A stretch of DNA of 64,000 bases from contig CAMDYX010000006.1 in the NCBI GenBank assembly GCA_945910395.1, forward strand, positions 1-64,000, read 5' to 3'. A program made the translations under genes and the position numbers. The DNA comes from an uncultured Agathobacter sp. (lineage in GTDB: Bacteria; Bacillota; Clostridia; Lachnospirales; Lachnospiraceae). The notes beneath the pieces are model-generated. The model was not told the DNA's origin. It did not search any database and saw only the letters and a list, made by a program, of their open reading frames with translations. The number at the start of each line of letters is the position of its first letter. Within the stretch, counting starts at the first letter, position 1. Shown here piece by piece: positions 18,398 through 27,367 of the stretch.

Positions 18398-20795
18398 TAT
18401 AAACCATGAATGTCACGGTTTCTGTCTGTCCTGTGATACTTTCTATGGTAAGAGCCGCCTTTCCGCTCTTTCCAACAGTCTTAATGTATGCTCCCGTCAT
18501 GCCTCCCTGCATTGGGATCACATTTGGCCCAATCAGTTCAATCGGTCCCTCTGTTTTCAGGGTAATCGGATCGTTATAAAAATGCAGCTGATTGTTATTT
18601 TCATCCAACATCGCAATTCGAACCTCGGCCACATCATAACTGTTCTGCTCCCTGAGTTCTGTATGGGAGGCTTTTATCTTCAGATGAGCTTTTGTCATCG
18701 GCTCTTTTGTAATCCTCTTTACAATCTGTCCATCCTGTATGGCTTCAAACCGATATACGGTGGAGGTTCCTCCCCAGTCACCGATATACGTATTGTAAAG
18801 TCTTACCGCATCCTCGAATTTCATGCGGTAAAGCACCATGCATTTTATCAGAATCCATAGGATACGGGGCGGAAAGTGATATCCATGCATTGCAACGTAG
18901 TTTAATGCTTCCTTTAACATATCCGCCTGTCTCTTGGTAAAGGGCTCATTTTTTGCAAGCTCTTCCCCGATAAAATCGTCTATTACAATTGGACCATGTC
19001 GTAGGTTTTTATATGGGGAATCACTTGCCCTATACTCCTTGATAAAGGCATTATTCTTATACATCCGGACCGAATCAGCGTTTGTAAAAATATAGGTAAG
19101 TCCTCTGTTACAGCCCGGGTGCTCCCCGATATCCATAGTTGAGCTAAGCTCTAAGACCGGTTCTGCCTCCTGCTCACAGGCGTATACCATAGCCGCAAGC
19201 TTTGGATTCCGGAACATATCCATAACTCCGTGATAGCAGATGCGGTCTCCACTTCCGAAATCCTTATGGGTATTGTAATCAAACATACACCAGCCAAAGC
19301 TTCCGGCAATATCCTCCTGACCTGCAACTGCCTCAAGGACATTTGCATGCCGCAGCGCATGCTCCACCCGGTGTTCTTCCCAATCGTAGGCTTTTGTCGG
19401 ATACATGTGTCCGTTATACTCACTGATCAGATATCCCTTGCTTTTATCCGAGGTTACTTTGTTCTTCGGATCACATCCCGGTGTTTTCCCATCATGCAAA
19501 AAGTCGTTGTAGGTATATACATCCTCGAACAGATGACTTTTCTTGTGCGCTCTTACTCCTCCGGTCTGCCTGCTGTCGTCTAAGTCGTGAGCTATCTCAT
19601 TCGTTTTCCGGTAAAACTCATCATCATCCTGGGATTCATTGATCCGTACGCCCCACAAAATGATGGATGGATGATTGCGGTACTGCGTAATCATCTCTTT
19701 CAAATTCGTAAGGGCCTGTTCCTTCCATGCCTCGTCTCCGATATACTGCCAACCCGGAAATTCCATAAATACCAGGAGTCCTATCGAATCACATTCGTCA
19801 ATAAAATAGTGGGACTGCGGATAATGGGAGGTTCTTACCGCGTTGCAGCCCAGCTCCTTCTTTAGGATATCCGCATCCTGTCGCTGCATGGACTTTGGCA
19901 TTGCATATCCCACATATGGATAGCTCTGATGACGGTTCAGACCACGGATTTTTGTCTTTACCCCATTTAAATAAAATCCATCTTCCTGAAATTGTGCCTT
20001 GCGGAAACCAAAGGTTACATTGTTCTCGTCAATCACTTTTCCATCCAATAAGAGCTGGGTTTTCAGTAGATAGAGCTTTGGCTGCTCAGGGGACCAGAGT
20101 TCAATGTCTTTTACCAAAGATATGATCTCGTTTTTTCCTGTGCAAAGCTTTGTCTCCCCCAGTAAGAACTCTCTTGCCCCGTCTAACAAAAACTGCCTGA
20201 CATAAAAGGAATCTGCGGTAAGAGCTCCTCCGTCAAATTCGATGGTGCTAAGAAGCCTTGCCTCTGTTGTCGCAGGCGTCACATCGCCCTCAAAGTCTGC
20301 ACGTACAAAGATGTCTGAGATATATGCCTGCTCCTTAATCTCCATATAGACGTCTCTGTATATTCCTCCAAAGGTCATATAATCCACCACAAATCCAAAG
20401 GGAGGTATATTCTGCTGTTCTGTGGTATCCACCTCAACTGCAAGAATGTTTTCCCGATCCCAAAGCAAATCCTCTGTCAGTTCAACGGTAAATGCGGTGT
20501 ATCCGCAGTGGTGGCTTGCTGCCTCTCTTCCATTGATAAAAACTCTCGCGGAATGTGCGACACCTTCAAAGGTGATAAATATCCGCTTGTTTTTCCACTC
20601 CTCCTTCGCCGGAAAGCTTTTCCTGTAGCCGCAGATCATCTGGTATTCATGTTCGTCAAAATAGTGGAACGGCACCTCCTTATTTGTGTGCGGAATTCTT
20701 ACATCCTCCATCTGTGAGGTATCATAATCGGTTCCACACATGGACGCTTCAAAGTGTTCGCTAAATTTCCATCCTTCATTGAAATAAATACGCAT
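18393..20795 (-). CDS. Glycoside hydrolase family 2 enzyme
   Basis: 800 residues, beta-galactosidase/beta-glucuronidase superfamily. An N-terminal jelly roll (to about 170) is followed by an Ig-like domain and a TIM barrel. The acid/base glutamate is in ILWGVRINES and the nucleophile in YLISEYNGHMYP. No signal peptide, so it acts on imported oligosaccharides. The exact substrate cannot be told from sequence. The start overlaps the tetR stop (TAATG), so it is co-translated with its likely regulator. The 3' end abuts a truncated repeat element that supplies the stop codon, and a few terminal residues may be non-native. Confidence 0.9.
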   Translation of the reverse strand: MRIYFNEGWKFSEHFEASMCGTDYDTSQMEDVRIPHTNKEVPFHYFDEHEYQMICGYRKSFPAKEEWKNKRIFITFEGVAHSARVFINGREAASHHCGYTAFTVELTEDLLWDRENILAVEVDTTEQQNIPPFGFVVDYMTFGGIYRDVYMEIKEQAYISDIFVRADFEGDVTPATTEARLLSTIEFDGGALTADSFYVRQFLLDGAREFLLGETKLCTGKNEIISLVKDIELWSPEQPKLYLLKTQLLLDGKVIDENNVTFGFRKAQFQEDGFYLNGVKTKIRGLNRHQSYPYVGYAMPKSMQRQDADILKKELGCNAVRTSHYPQSHYFIDECDSIGLLVFMEFPGWQYIGDEAWKEQALTNLKEMITQYRNHPSIILWGVRINESQDDDEFYRKTNEIAHDLDDSRQTGGVRAHKKSHLFEDVYTYNDFLHDGKTPGCDPKNKVTSDKSKGYLISEYNGHMYPTKAYDWEEHRVEHALRHANVLEAVAGQEDIAGSFGWCMFDYNTHKDFGSGDRICYHGVMDMFRNPKLAAMVYACEQEAEPVLELSSTMDIGEHPGCNRGLTYIFTNADSVRMYKNNAFIKEYRASDSPYKNLRHGPIVIDDFIGEELAKNEPFTKRQADMLKEALNYVAMHGYHFPPRILWILIKCMVLYRMKFEDAVRLYNTYIGDWGGTSTVYRFEAIQDGQIVKRITKEPMTKAHLKIKASHTELREQNSYDVAEVRIAMLDENNNQLHFYNDPITLKTEGPIELIGPNVIPMQGGMTGAYIKTVGKSGKAALTIESITGQTETVTFMVYI

Positions 20796-21361
20796 TACAT
20801 GCTCTCCTTCCTTGCTGTGATTCCGTCTGTAATAATTCCCACAACCTCATCCAGTGCATTTTTGTAGGAGATCTGATTTACAATCAGAATGTCTCTTTGG
20901 AAAAATTGCTCCAGTGTCGCTTCCAGCATGGTTTTTACCAGAAGCACATTCACCGGACGAATCACGCCCTCTGCCATTCCCTGATTTAATAGTGCAATCG
21001 TACTTTCCCATCCGGACTCCAATCGTTCCTCCACCTTACGATATATCTTGGGGTATTTATCCTTCAATAAATAGAGCTGCCTAAAATCAATATCCGCGTA
21101 GCTTTCCGGAAGGACTCCGAGAATTTTTCTGATTTTCTCAACCGTCGACAAATCATCCGCGCTCAAAATCCTTGCCTCACTCTCCTTGATTTTATCAAAG
21201 CAGTAGTCCACCATTTCGCCAAAAAGGGAATCCTTATCTGAAAACACGGTATAAATGGTTTTCTTACTCATGGAAAGCTCCTTGGCAATATCATCCATGG
21301 TAAATTTTAACCCTTTTTGATTAAAAACTTTTATAGTTGCTTCCAGTATCTTTTCCTTCAT
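20795..21361 (-). CDS. TetR-family transcriptional regulator
   Basis: 188 residues. The N-terminal helix-turn-helix (ILEATIKVFNQKG, then FTMDDIAKELSMSKKTIY) is clear; the C-terminal ligand domain is divergent. It is the first gene of the run with GH2, the GT-like gene and the GPH transporter and is translationally coupled to GH2, so it most likely represses this operon and itself, with a sugar or glycoside as inducer. The upstream DNA has several GGAAAC/GTTTCC half-sites. Confidence 0.88.
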   Translation of the reverse strand: MKEKILEATIKVFNQKGLKFTMDDIAKELSMSKKTIYTVFSDKDSLFGEMVDYCFDKIKESEARILSADDLSTVEKIRKILGVLPESYADIDFRQLYLLKDKYPKIYRKVEERLESGWESTIALLNQGMAEGVIRPVNVLLVKTMLEATLEQFFQRDILIVNQISYKNALDEVVGIITDGITARKESM

Positions 21362-21391
21362 AGCATCATCCTTTACTTTATTTATCCTTTT

Positions 21392-21526
21392 TTCAATTTG
21401 TTCTTTACTAAATTGGTCATTAGCAACAGTTCTTTAGGAAACCAATTTTATCATTTCCGTTTCCAACATTGTATCACTGTGCTATACAGGAAACAAGAAA
21501 CTGAATTAACAAAAATAGTTTCCTGT
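21392..21526 (-). promoter_or_regulatory. Candidate operator region of the tetR-GH2 operon
   Basis: GGAAAC or GTTTCC occurs four times upstream of tetR: near 21437, 21470, 21488 and 21520. The outer pair CAGGAAAC...GTTTCCTG is a perfect 8-bp inverted repeat. CAATTT...AAATTG brackets 21392-21413. No consensus -35/-10 pair is clear. Confidence 0.4.
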
Positions 21527-21541
21527 TTTTGTGCAGAATGC

Positions 21542-21579
21542 AAAAAGCACCGCCCCATGTCAAATGGACGGTGCCTTTT
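21542..21579 (-). terminator. Terminator after the amylase gene (bidirectional)
   Basis: GCACCG pairs with CGGTGC, flanked by A and T runs on both sides, 100 bp past the amylase stop. The rest of 21580-21677 shows no gene. Confidence 0.8.
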
Positions 21580-21677
21580 ACTGATCACTTTTCTTCTCAC
21601 GTCAGTAATTTTGACTTCACTCAGCCAATTTTACTGACTTTTACATTTTTCTAATCAGTATTTTTTCTATTCTTGTC

Positions 21678-24600
21678 TTATTTTACTGATTTCTTTTTTG
21701 TATAGAAGAATCCTCCACCTAATACAGCTGCAAAAAGGAGGACTACTCCTACTGCAACCGGTACAATCGGGAATCCGGATGCATTTTGGCTTGTTGCTGC
21801 AAGTGGTACTTCCGCATCGGAAATAGCTGCGCTTTCCTGACTTTCACTATTATCTGCTTCCACTGCAGCTTCATCTTTTTCTCCAACGGACTCCTCTGCT
21901 ACAACTTCCTCTGCCGCAGCCTCATTTACATCCGCATCTAAGGTGGTCTGAACCTGTGAATTATTTCTGCGTCCACGATTTCCAAAGATGTTATTGATCA
22001 GATTCATAACCGGTGATTCTGCATTAGCATCCCCTGCCTGAGTCACACTTGTAGCATCGCTGGTAAAAAGCTTTGAATTATCGGAAGTTTTATTATTATT
22101 TCCGGAGTTACCATTGTTGGAATTGTTGTTCTTATTAGAGTTATCCTTCTTTCCGGAATTCTCGTTCTTTCCGGAATTCTCGTTCTTTCCGGAATTCTCA
22201 TTCTTTCCGTTACCCTGCTGGTTTTCATTCTTGTTCTTTACTGCAAGAATCACAGTTCCGCCTTCGGCTGACTTTGGAACGGATATGGTTACTGTCTGAT
22301 CCTTTGCAACAACATATTCCTCATCGCTGTAGAGATCGGTGAGAACGGTACCTGCCTTTTCATTTACTACAAAAGTGATTTCTTTCTCTGCATCCTTAAT
22401 ATTCAAGGCTACATATACATTCTTCCTGTCAAGACTTCTGCTAAATACATCATAGCCCTCTTCGTTGGAGGATATGATAGCAGTTCTTGTTCCTCTTGCA
22501 AAAAGCTCTTTGTACGCATTTCGGATGGAAAGAAGCTTCTTATAGTGATTTAACATACTGTTTTCATCCGCAGACTGCTCTTCTACCTGATTCCAATCGA
22601 AATCATATCGATTTGTCTGATATGGATAGTTATCTGCACCATATAAACCAATTTCCTCACCATAGTAGATGACCGTCTGGCCCTTTGCAGTAAGCTGAAG
22701 TGCAGCCGCAACCTTAAATGCGTTAAGTGCCTCTTCTTCTGTCATGTTGCAATCGTTGATCAGTTTGTAAACCAGACCATTCTCATCATGGCTGCTTAGG
22801 AATGCACCTACGGTCTGCGTATTATCAATTCCTGCATTTCTGTTTGCCATAAAGGCTTCCACGCCGGAAATGTTTCCGGTTACAAAGTTCTGTGCCTGAT
22901 CATTGAAATCAAAATCAAGTAAGGAATCCATTCCACCAATTCCAAGCTGTGAAGAGGTATATCCATGTCCGGAATATTCTCCGATCATCTTAAAGTCTGG
23001 ATCTACTTCTGTAAGGGCATTCTTAAATGCCTGCCAGGTTTCTGCATCTACATGCTTTACGGTATCTACACGGAAATAATCGATTCCGTACTTCTCTACC
23101 CAGTCCACCTGCCACTCGATTAACTGTTCTCTTACACGGACATCCTCTGTTACAAAATCCGGAAGTCCTGCAAGGGAAGAATACACATCATCTCCGGTAA
23201 TCGTGTTGCTTGCATCACGGAGCATTGGAATTGTTTCTCCGGTTTCCTCATTTACAAGAATATTGTTAAAATACTCCTCGGGATCAAATCCGGTTGTCTC
23301 GTCCGCATATCCGCTGTGATTTAATACAACGTCTACCATCAGCTTCATGCCGCGGTTATGAGCTTCCTCAATCAGTGTGCTAAACTCTTCCTCGGTTCCA
23401 AGATGAGAATTTAAGCTGGTAAAATCGCTTGCCCAATAGCCGTGATATCCTGTGGACTCAATAACCTCTCCGTCCTTTTCCGTGGTTGTATTTGAGTTCT
23501 CTACAATCGGAGTAATCCAGATAGTATTTACTCCAAGCGCCTTCAAATAGTCTAATTTCTGGGTAAGACCGGCAAAGTCACCACCATGATAGCTTAAGCT
23601 TCCGCCTTTATTTACACCATCGTTATTTTCTGTATTTCCATCAAAGAAACGGTCAGTTACTGCAAAATAGATGACTGCTTCGTCCCAGTCGAAATCCGTC
23701 TTCTCATCTGCTACTACTTTTACTTTAAATGTTGTATCGTATACATTTCCGTAAATATCTGTCATGGTAACCGGGAGTTTTTTTGTACCTTTCGAAGTTC
23801 CCGTCTTTACGGAAATGACTCCGCTCATCAAATCCTTGTTGATGGATCTTGTTCCAAGGCCGAGTGCTTCCAGATCTACGGTAATGCTTGCGATTTCATC
23901 GTTGGTAATATTTGTTGCATCCTCGCCTTCTAAAGTAACTGTCAAAACACTATTGTCACCGGAATCCATGCTATCCTTTGAAAGTGTCGCCTTGATTTCC
24001 AGATTCTTAAAGCTCTTATAAGTAATGACAGAGCACTCTCTATCGTTATAGGTTGTTTTTTCTGCATTAAATGCGTCCAGAATTTCCTCGCCGTCCACTA
24101 CATAGTAATATGCATAGTCTCCGGTAGAGATGCCGGTAAGCGCAAACTCATAGCGCTCATTTTCGGCATTGTAAGTCATCTCATGGCTTACTCCGTTTAC
24201 AACTACTGCAACCTTTCCTTCCAAAGAAGCCTCGGTGTTGCTAAGCATCAATGCATCATCTCGGTACAGGAAGGTGATCTTTCCTGCTGCACCGTCCATT
24301 TCATATCCCTTATTATACGGAAGGACTTTTGTAACTCCCTTGTCCTGATCAAAGATTGCTTTTACTACAAGCTGATCTCCGGGAAAGGTAATTGCATGAT
24401 CTCCACCATCTTTTTCTGCCCATGGTGCATCTGCAGTAGTTCTTCTCATACAAAACTGCATGTCAAAATCAAACTCAGAATCCTTCACCGGAACAATAAT
24501 CTCGTTCTTACCATTCAGATTCTGTGTGTAGAGCTCTGTTTCAGATGCAAGTCCCGTATTCCAGCTGTAAATATTCCAGCCTTCGTAATCTCCTTGTGGA

Positions 24601-27107
24601 CGGTTGTATTCTACCATCACATATCTCTTCCTGGCTTCCTTGATTTCCGGTACAGAGGTGTAGGTGTTTGCATCATCCCCGTACACAATGTAGATATTGC
24701 TCTCCAGCTGCTTATCGGTATTTGTGAAGTAGTGATTTCCGGTCTGCCAGTTCCATGCTCCGATGGATCTTGGAATGATACCAAGGCTTGTAGCAGCGGT
24801 ATAGATGGTTCCCTTTAACCACTGATTTCCATCGATTTCCACAATCTCGTCAAAGGAAAGATCACCGATATTTCCTCCGCCGACTTCCCACACATGCATA
24901 TCTGCTGCATCCACAGACATATGTGCTTCGTTTGCATCATAGTAGTACACATTGTAAATATAGGAAGCAGGAACATCCACTACGCTGTTTCCATATACAT
25001 CCTTCTCTTCATTGAGGGGATCTGCCATCCAGTTGCTACCATCTGTAACAAACTTATAAGAATAGGTGCCCTCTGAAAGCTTTAGCGTGATACTCCATAC
25101 GCTGTCTTCATTCTTGGTAAGCGCATAAGCATCATTGGTGATTGCATCACCCCAGCCGTTCATGCTGCCGCAAAGTGCAACCTTCTCATACCCATTGTCT
25201 TCAAGCTGGAAGGTTACATATGGCGCATTGACCACAGGGCTTGCCAGATCTGCTTTAATCACAAAAGCACTGTTTCCGTTGGCATACTTTGTGTTCAGCG
25301 GATCAGTAATCCAAGAACCATCCACAACAAATTTATACTCATAGGAGCCCGGAGCAAGGGAAATGGTAAATGTCCACACTCCGTCTTCCTTCTTGGAAAA
25401 TGCATAATCTTCATTTCCGATGGCCGATGCCCAGTCATTCATATTGCCGCAAAGATATACAGCACTTGCACCTTCATTTTCGTACAAGAAGGTAACTGTT
25501 CCATCCTCGTTGATGACCGGACTTACTAACGTATCCTCCTCTTCCTGCTCTTCTTCATAGGTTCTTGAAACCGTAAGAAGCTCTTTGCCTTGCCATTCGG
25601 TAGGTCTCTCCTCTGATACTGCAAGACCTGCGGAAGTAAAGGTAGTCCATACCTCTTTGTCACCGGAAATACCTGTGATAGCATAGTTCGCAGTCTGATT
25701 TCCTGTCCCCCAGGAACCATTATTAAATAGTCCCTGTACTTCGGTGATATCTTTGCTTAATCCCACATGATAAGAATACCAGCCTGTATTGTTCTCATCT
25801 GCAGAAATTTCGCTTCCTTTTTCATTTTGTGTAAATTCTTCGTATCCTTCAATCACGCTCCAGCTTGTGCCTGCGCCAAATTTTGCATTAACCAGCTCCC
25901 AATTTAATTCATTCCGAAAATGAACATTTACATCATTTTTCCAATCCAAAGGAGCACTGTAAGCGGTCTTGATTACCGTGGTATTTTTTGCATCCACAAA
26001 GGTAATCCATGCCTCCCGATCTGTTGACAAATCTACTTTAAAGTTGTCCGACTGGTTCGCAATTCCCCAGGCTCCGCAGTTGAAAAGTCCATTTATTTCC
26101 GTTACACTTCCCGGCAGCTTTGCTGCGTATGTAAACCATCCGGTATTCACCACATCTTCTTCTACCGCAACGCCAAAGCTCTCCATAGCATCCTCAAAGC
26201 CAGGAATCACATTCCATGAGCTTCCTGAACCAAACTTGATGTTAGCGTTTTCCCAATTTTTGTCATTCTTAATATGAATAATAAAATTCTTGTACTCCGG
26301 ATCTTGGGCAGCCTCCTCCAATGGTTCAATCGAAGTCGTCACATCCTTTGTCTCATCATCCAAATCTATAGACAAAGTCACATTTGATTTCGCAGTCAAC
26401 ATCAGTGTACGGTTATCACTATCTCCCCATGGAAGATCCCAGTTCTTATTTTCCGGATCCTGTACAATTTTATATCTATAGTTTCCTTTTGGAACATTTT
26501 CATAGGTAACCGAATATACGCTGGCATCAGCAGCATCCTGCTTTAAAACATTTTTTTCATTTCCGGCAACTGCAATAGACCAGCTTACTCCGGTAAGTCC
26601 TGCATCTCCCGCAAGGACAAAAATGTTCTGAATCTCTGCTTCTTTTACTTCATTCTCTTTGGAAGCCTCCTGATACCATACACCGGCACCATCATCTCCC
26701 GGAACAAAGAAAGCGGCAGTCAGGTTCTGCTTTGCAATCTGACTGTTCCAACAGTCGTACTGGTATCCAGCTTTGTTTACAAACTGCATTCCCTGCACGG
26801 TGCCGGAAACCGTTACATATCCCCAACCGGATAAGCTTTCATCTGCAAACAGTGTAGGATATACGTCTCCGGTTCCCCATGTAGATGGGCGGAATGCATG
26901 CTCCGAATCTCCCTCCACGGAAATGTCCGTTCCCCAGACATTTACTGCCCAGTCAGTTTCCTCTGCATTCTCAGGAAGTTCAAAGTAAAGCTTTACGCTG
27001 TCCGCAGCCTTTACCACAACTCTCCCAAGGTTTGATACCGAACCCATGGTCAGTACCATTGCAATCATAAGTACAAAACTTAAGATTTGTTTCATTTTCC
27101 TTTTCAT
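21678..27107 (-). CDS. Large surface alpha-amylase (GH13) with multiple starch-binding modules
   Basis: 1809 residues from the ATG at 27105-27107, which begins a signal peptide (MKRKMKQILSFVLMIAMVL, cut after VVVKA). The open frame upstream is spurious. Approximate layout: N-terminal starch-binding-like module 36-155; two similar modules 270-500 with shared NxKFGxGxSW; two E-set/CBM48-like modules 529-710; two CBM41-like modules 714-932; E-set region; GH13 catalytic domain from about 1139. Regions I-IV are DVVLNH, FRVDTVKH (nucleophile D), IGEYSG (acid E) and SSHDEN. Then come an Asn-rich KNENSG linker (1620-1675), EVPLAA, a membrane helix and a basic tail, so it is held at the cell surface. 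It degrades starch outside the cell, as in Eubacterium rectale-type gut bacteria. Confidence 0.93.
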   Translation of the reverse strand: MKRKMKQILSFVLMIAMVLTMGSVSNLGRVVVKAADSVKLYFELPENAEETDWAVNVWGTDISVEGDSEHAFRPSTWGTGDVYPTLFADESLSGWGYVTVSGTVQGMQFVNKAGYQYDCWNSQIAKQNLTAAFFVPGDDGAGVWYQEASKENEVKEAEIQNIFVLAGDAGLTGVSWSIAVAGNEKNVLKQDAADASVYSVTYENVPKGNYRYKIVQDPENKNWDLPWGDSDNRTLMLTAKSNVTLSIDLDDETKDVTTSIEPLEEAAQDPEYKNFIIHIKNDKNWENANIKFGSGSSWNVIPGFEDAMESFGVAVEEDVVNTGWFTYAAKLPGSVTEINGLFNCGAWGIANQSDNFKVDLSTDREAWITFVDAKNTTVIKTAYSAPLDWKNDVNVHFRNELNWELVNAKFGAGTSWSVIEGYEEFTQNEKGSEISADENNTGWYSYHVGLSKDITEVQGLFNNGSWGTGNQTANYAITGISGDKEVWTTFTSAGLAVSEERPTEWQGKELLTVSRTYEEEQEEEDTLVSPVINEDGTVTFLYENEGASAVYLCGNMNDWASAIGNEDYAFSKKEDGVWTFTISLAPGSYEYKFVVDGSWITDPLNTKYANGNSAFVIKADLASPVVNAPYVTFQLEDNGYEKVALCGSMNGWGDAITNDAYALTKNEDSVWSITLKLSEGTYSYKFVTDGSNWMADPLNEEKDVYGNSVVDVPASYIYNVYYYDANEAHMSVDAADMHVWEVGGGNIGDLSFDEIVEIDGNQWLKGTIYTAATSLGIIPRSIGAWNWQTGNHYFTNTDKQLESNIYIVYGDDANTYTSVPEIKEARKRYVMVEYNRPQGDYEGWNIYSWNTGLASETELYTQNLNGKNEIIVPVKDSEFDFDMQFCMRRTTADAPWAEKDGGDHAITFPGDQLVVKAIFDQDKGVTKVLPYNKGYEMDGAAGKITFLYRDDALMLSNTEASLEGKVAVVVNGVSHEMTYNAENERYEFALTGISTGDYAYYYVVDGEEILDAFNAEKTTYNDRECSVITYKSFKNLEIKATLSKDSMDSGDNSVLTVTLEGEDATNITNDEIASITVDLEALGLGTRSINKDLMSGVISVKTGTSKGTKKLPVTMTDIYGNVYDTTFKVKVVADEKTDFDWDEAVIYFAVTDRFFDGNTENNDGVNKGGSLSYHGGDFAGLTQKLDYLKALGVNTIWITPIVENSNTTTEKDGEVIESTGYHGYWASDFTSLNSHLGTEEEFSTLIEEAHNRGMKLMVDVVLNHSGYADETTGFDPEEYFNNILVNEETGETIPMLRDASNTITGDDVYSSLAGLPDFVTEDVRVREQLIEWQVDWVEKYGIDYFRVDTVKHVDAETWQAFKNALTEVDPDFKMIGEYSGHGYTSSQLGIGGMDSLLDFDFNDQAQNFVTGNISGVEAFMANRNAGIDNTQTVGAFLSSHDENGLVYKLINDCNMTEEEALNAFKVAAALQLTAKGQTVIYYGEEIGLYGADNYPYQTNRYDFDWNQVEEQSADENSMLNHYKKLLSIRNAYKELFARGTRTAIISSNEEGYDVFSRSLDRKNVYVALNIKDAEKEITFVVNEKAGTVLTDLYSDEEYVVAKDQTVTISVPKSAEGGTVILAVKNKNENQQGNGKNENSGKNENSGKNENSGKKDNSNKNNNSNNGNSGNNNKTSDNSKLFTSDATSVTQAGDANAESPVMNLINNIFGNRGRRNNSQVQTTLDADVNEAAAEEVVAEESVGEKDEAAVEADNSESQESAAISDAEVPLAATSQNASGFPIVPVAVGVVLLFAAVLGGGFFYTKKKSVK
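22144..22206. repeat. 18-bp tandem repeat in the amylase linker
   Basis: Three near-perfect copies encoding KNENSG in the Asn-rich wall-spanning linker; copy number could vary between strains without breaking the frame. Confidence 0.8.
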
Positions 27108-27179
27108 GTTTTTCTTTCCTCTCCTTTTTTCGAAAATAGCCACCTCTCCTATTTCTACTTTCGAATTATTTCGTTGATA

Positions 27180-27185
27180 ATTATA
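27180..27185 (-). promoter_or_regulatory. Amylase -10 box with poor -35
   Basis: A perfect TATAAT on the minus strand, 73 bp before the start codon; the hexamer 17 bp upstream is TTTCTT, a poor -35, which suggests dependence on an activator. A GAAAC...GTTTC inverted repeat lies upstream at 27273-27290. Confidence 0.5.
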
Positions 27186-27205
27186 AGGAAAGCAGAGAAA
27201 AAAAG

Positions 27206-27242
27206 AAATTGGACAGAAAAGCAAAACTTTCCTGCCCAATTT
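27206..27242 (-). terminator. Terminator of the peptidase gene
   Basis: Imperfect stem TTGGACAGAAAAG/CTTTCCTGCCCAA with loop CAAAA, followed on the minus strand by TTTCTTTTTTTC. It sits between the peptidase stop and the amylase -10. Confidence 0.65.
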
Positions 27243-27367
27243 GTGAAAAACAGAGATTTTTAGTATTTTTTCGAAACTTTTCTACGTTTCATAGTCCCTT
27301 GGACTTAAATAAAATCAACAAATCTTTTTTGTACATTTTAGTAGATTTGCCGAAATTAAAATCCTGC

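Noticed and set aside
21678-21800. LPXTG sorting signal in the amylase
   Set aside because: No LPXTG is seen; only EVPLAA, a helix and a basic tail.
27319-27349. CAAATCT/AGATTTG inverted repeat as a terminator
   Set aside because: The stem is weak and the loop long; the hairpin at 27206-27242 is a better terminator.
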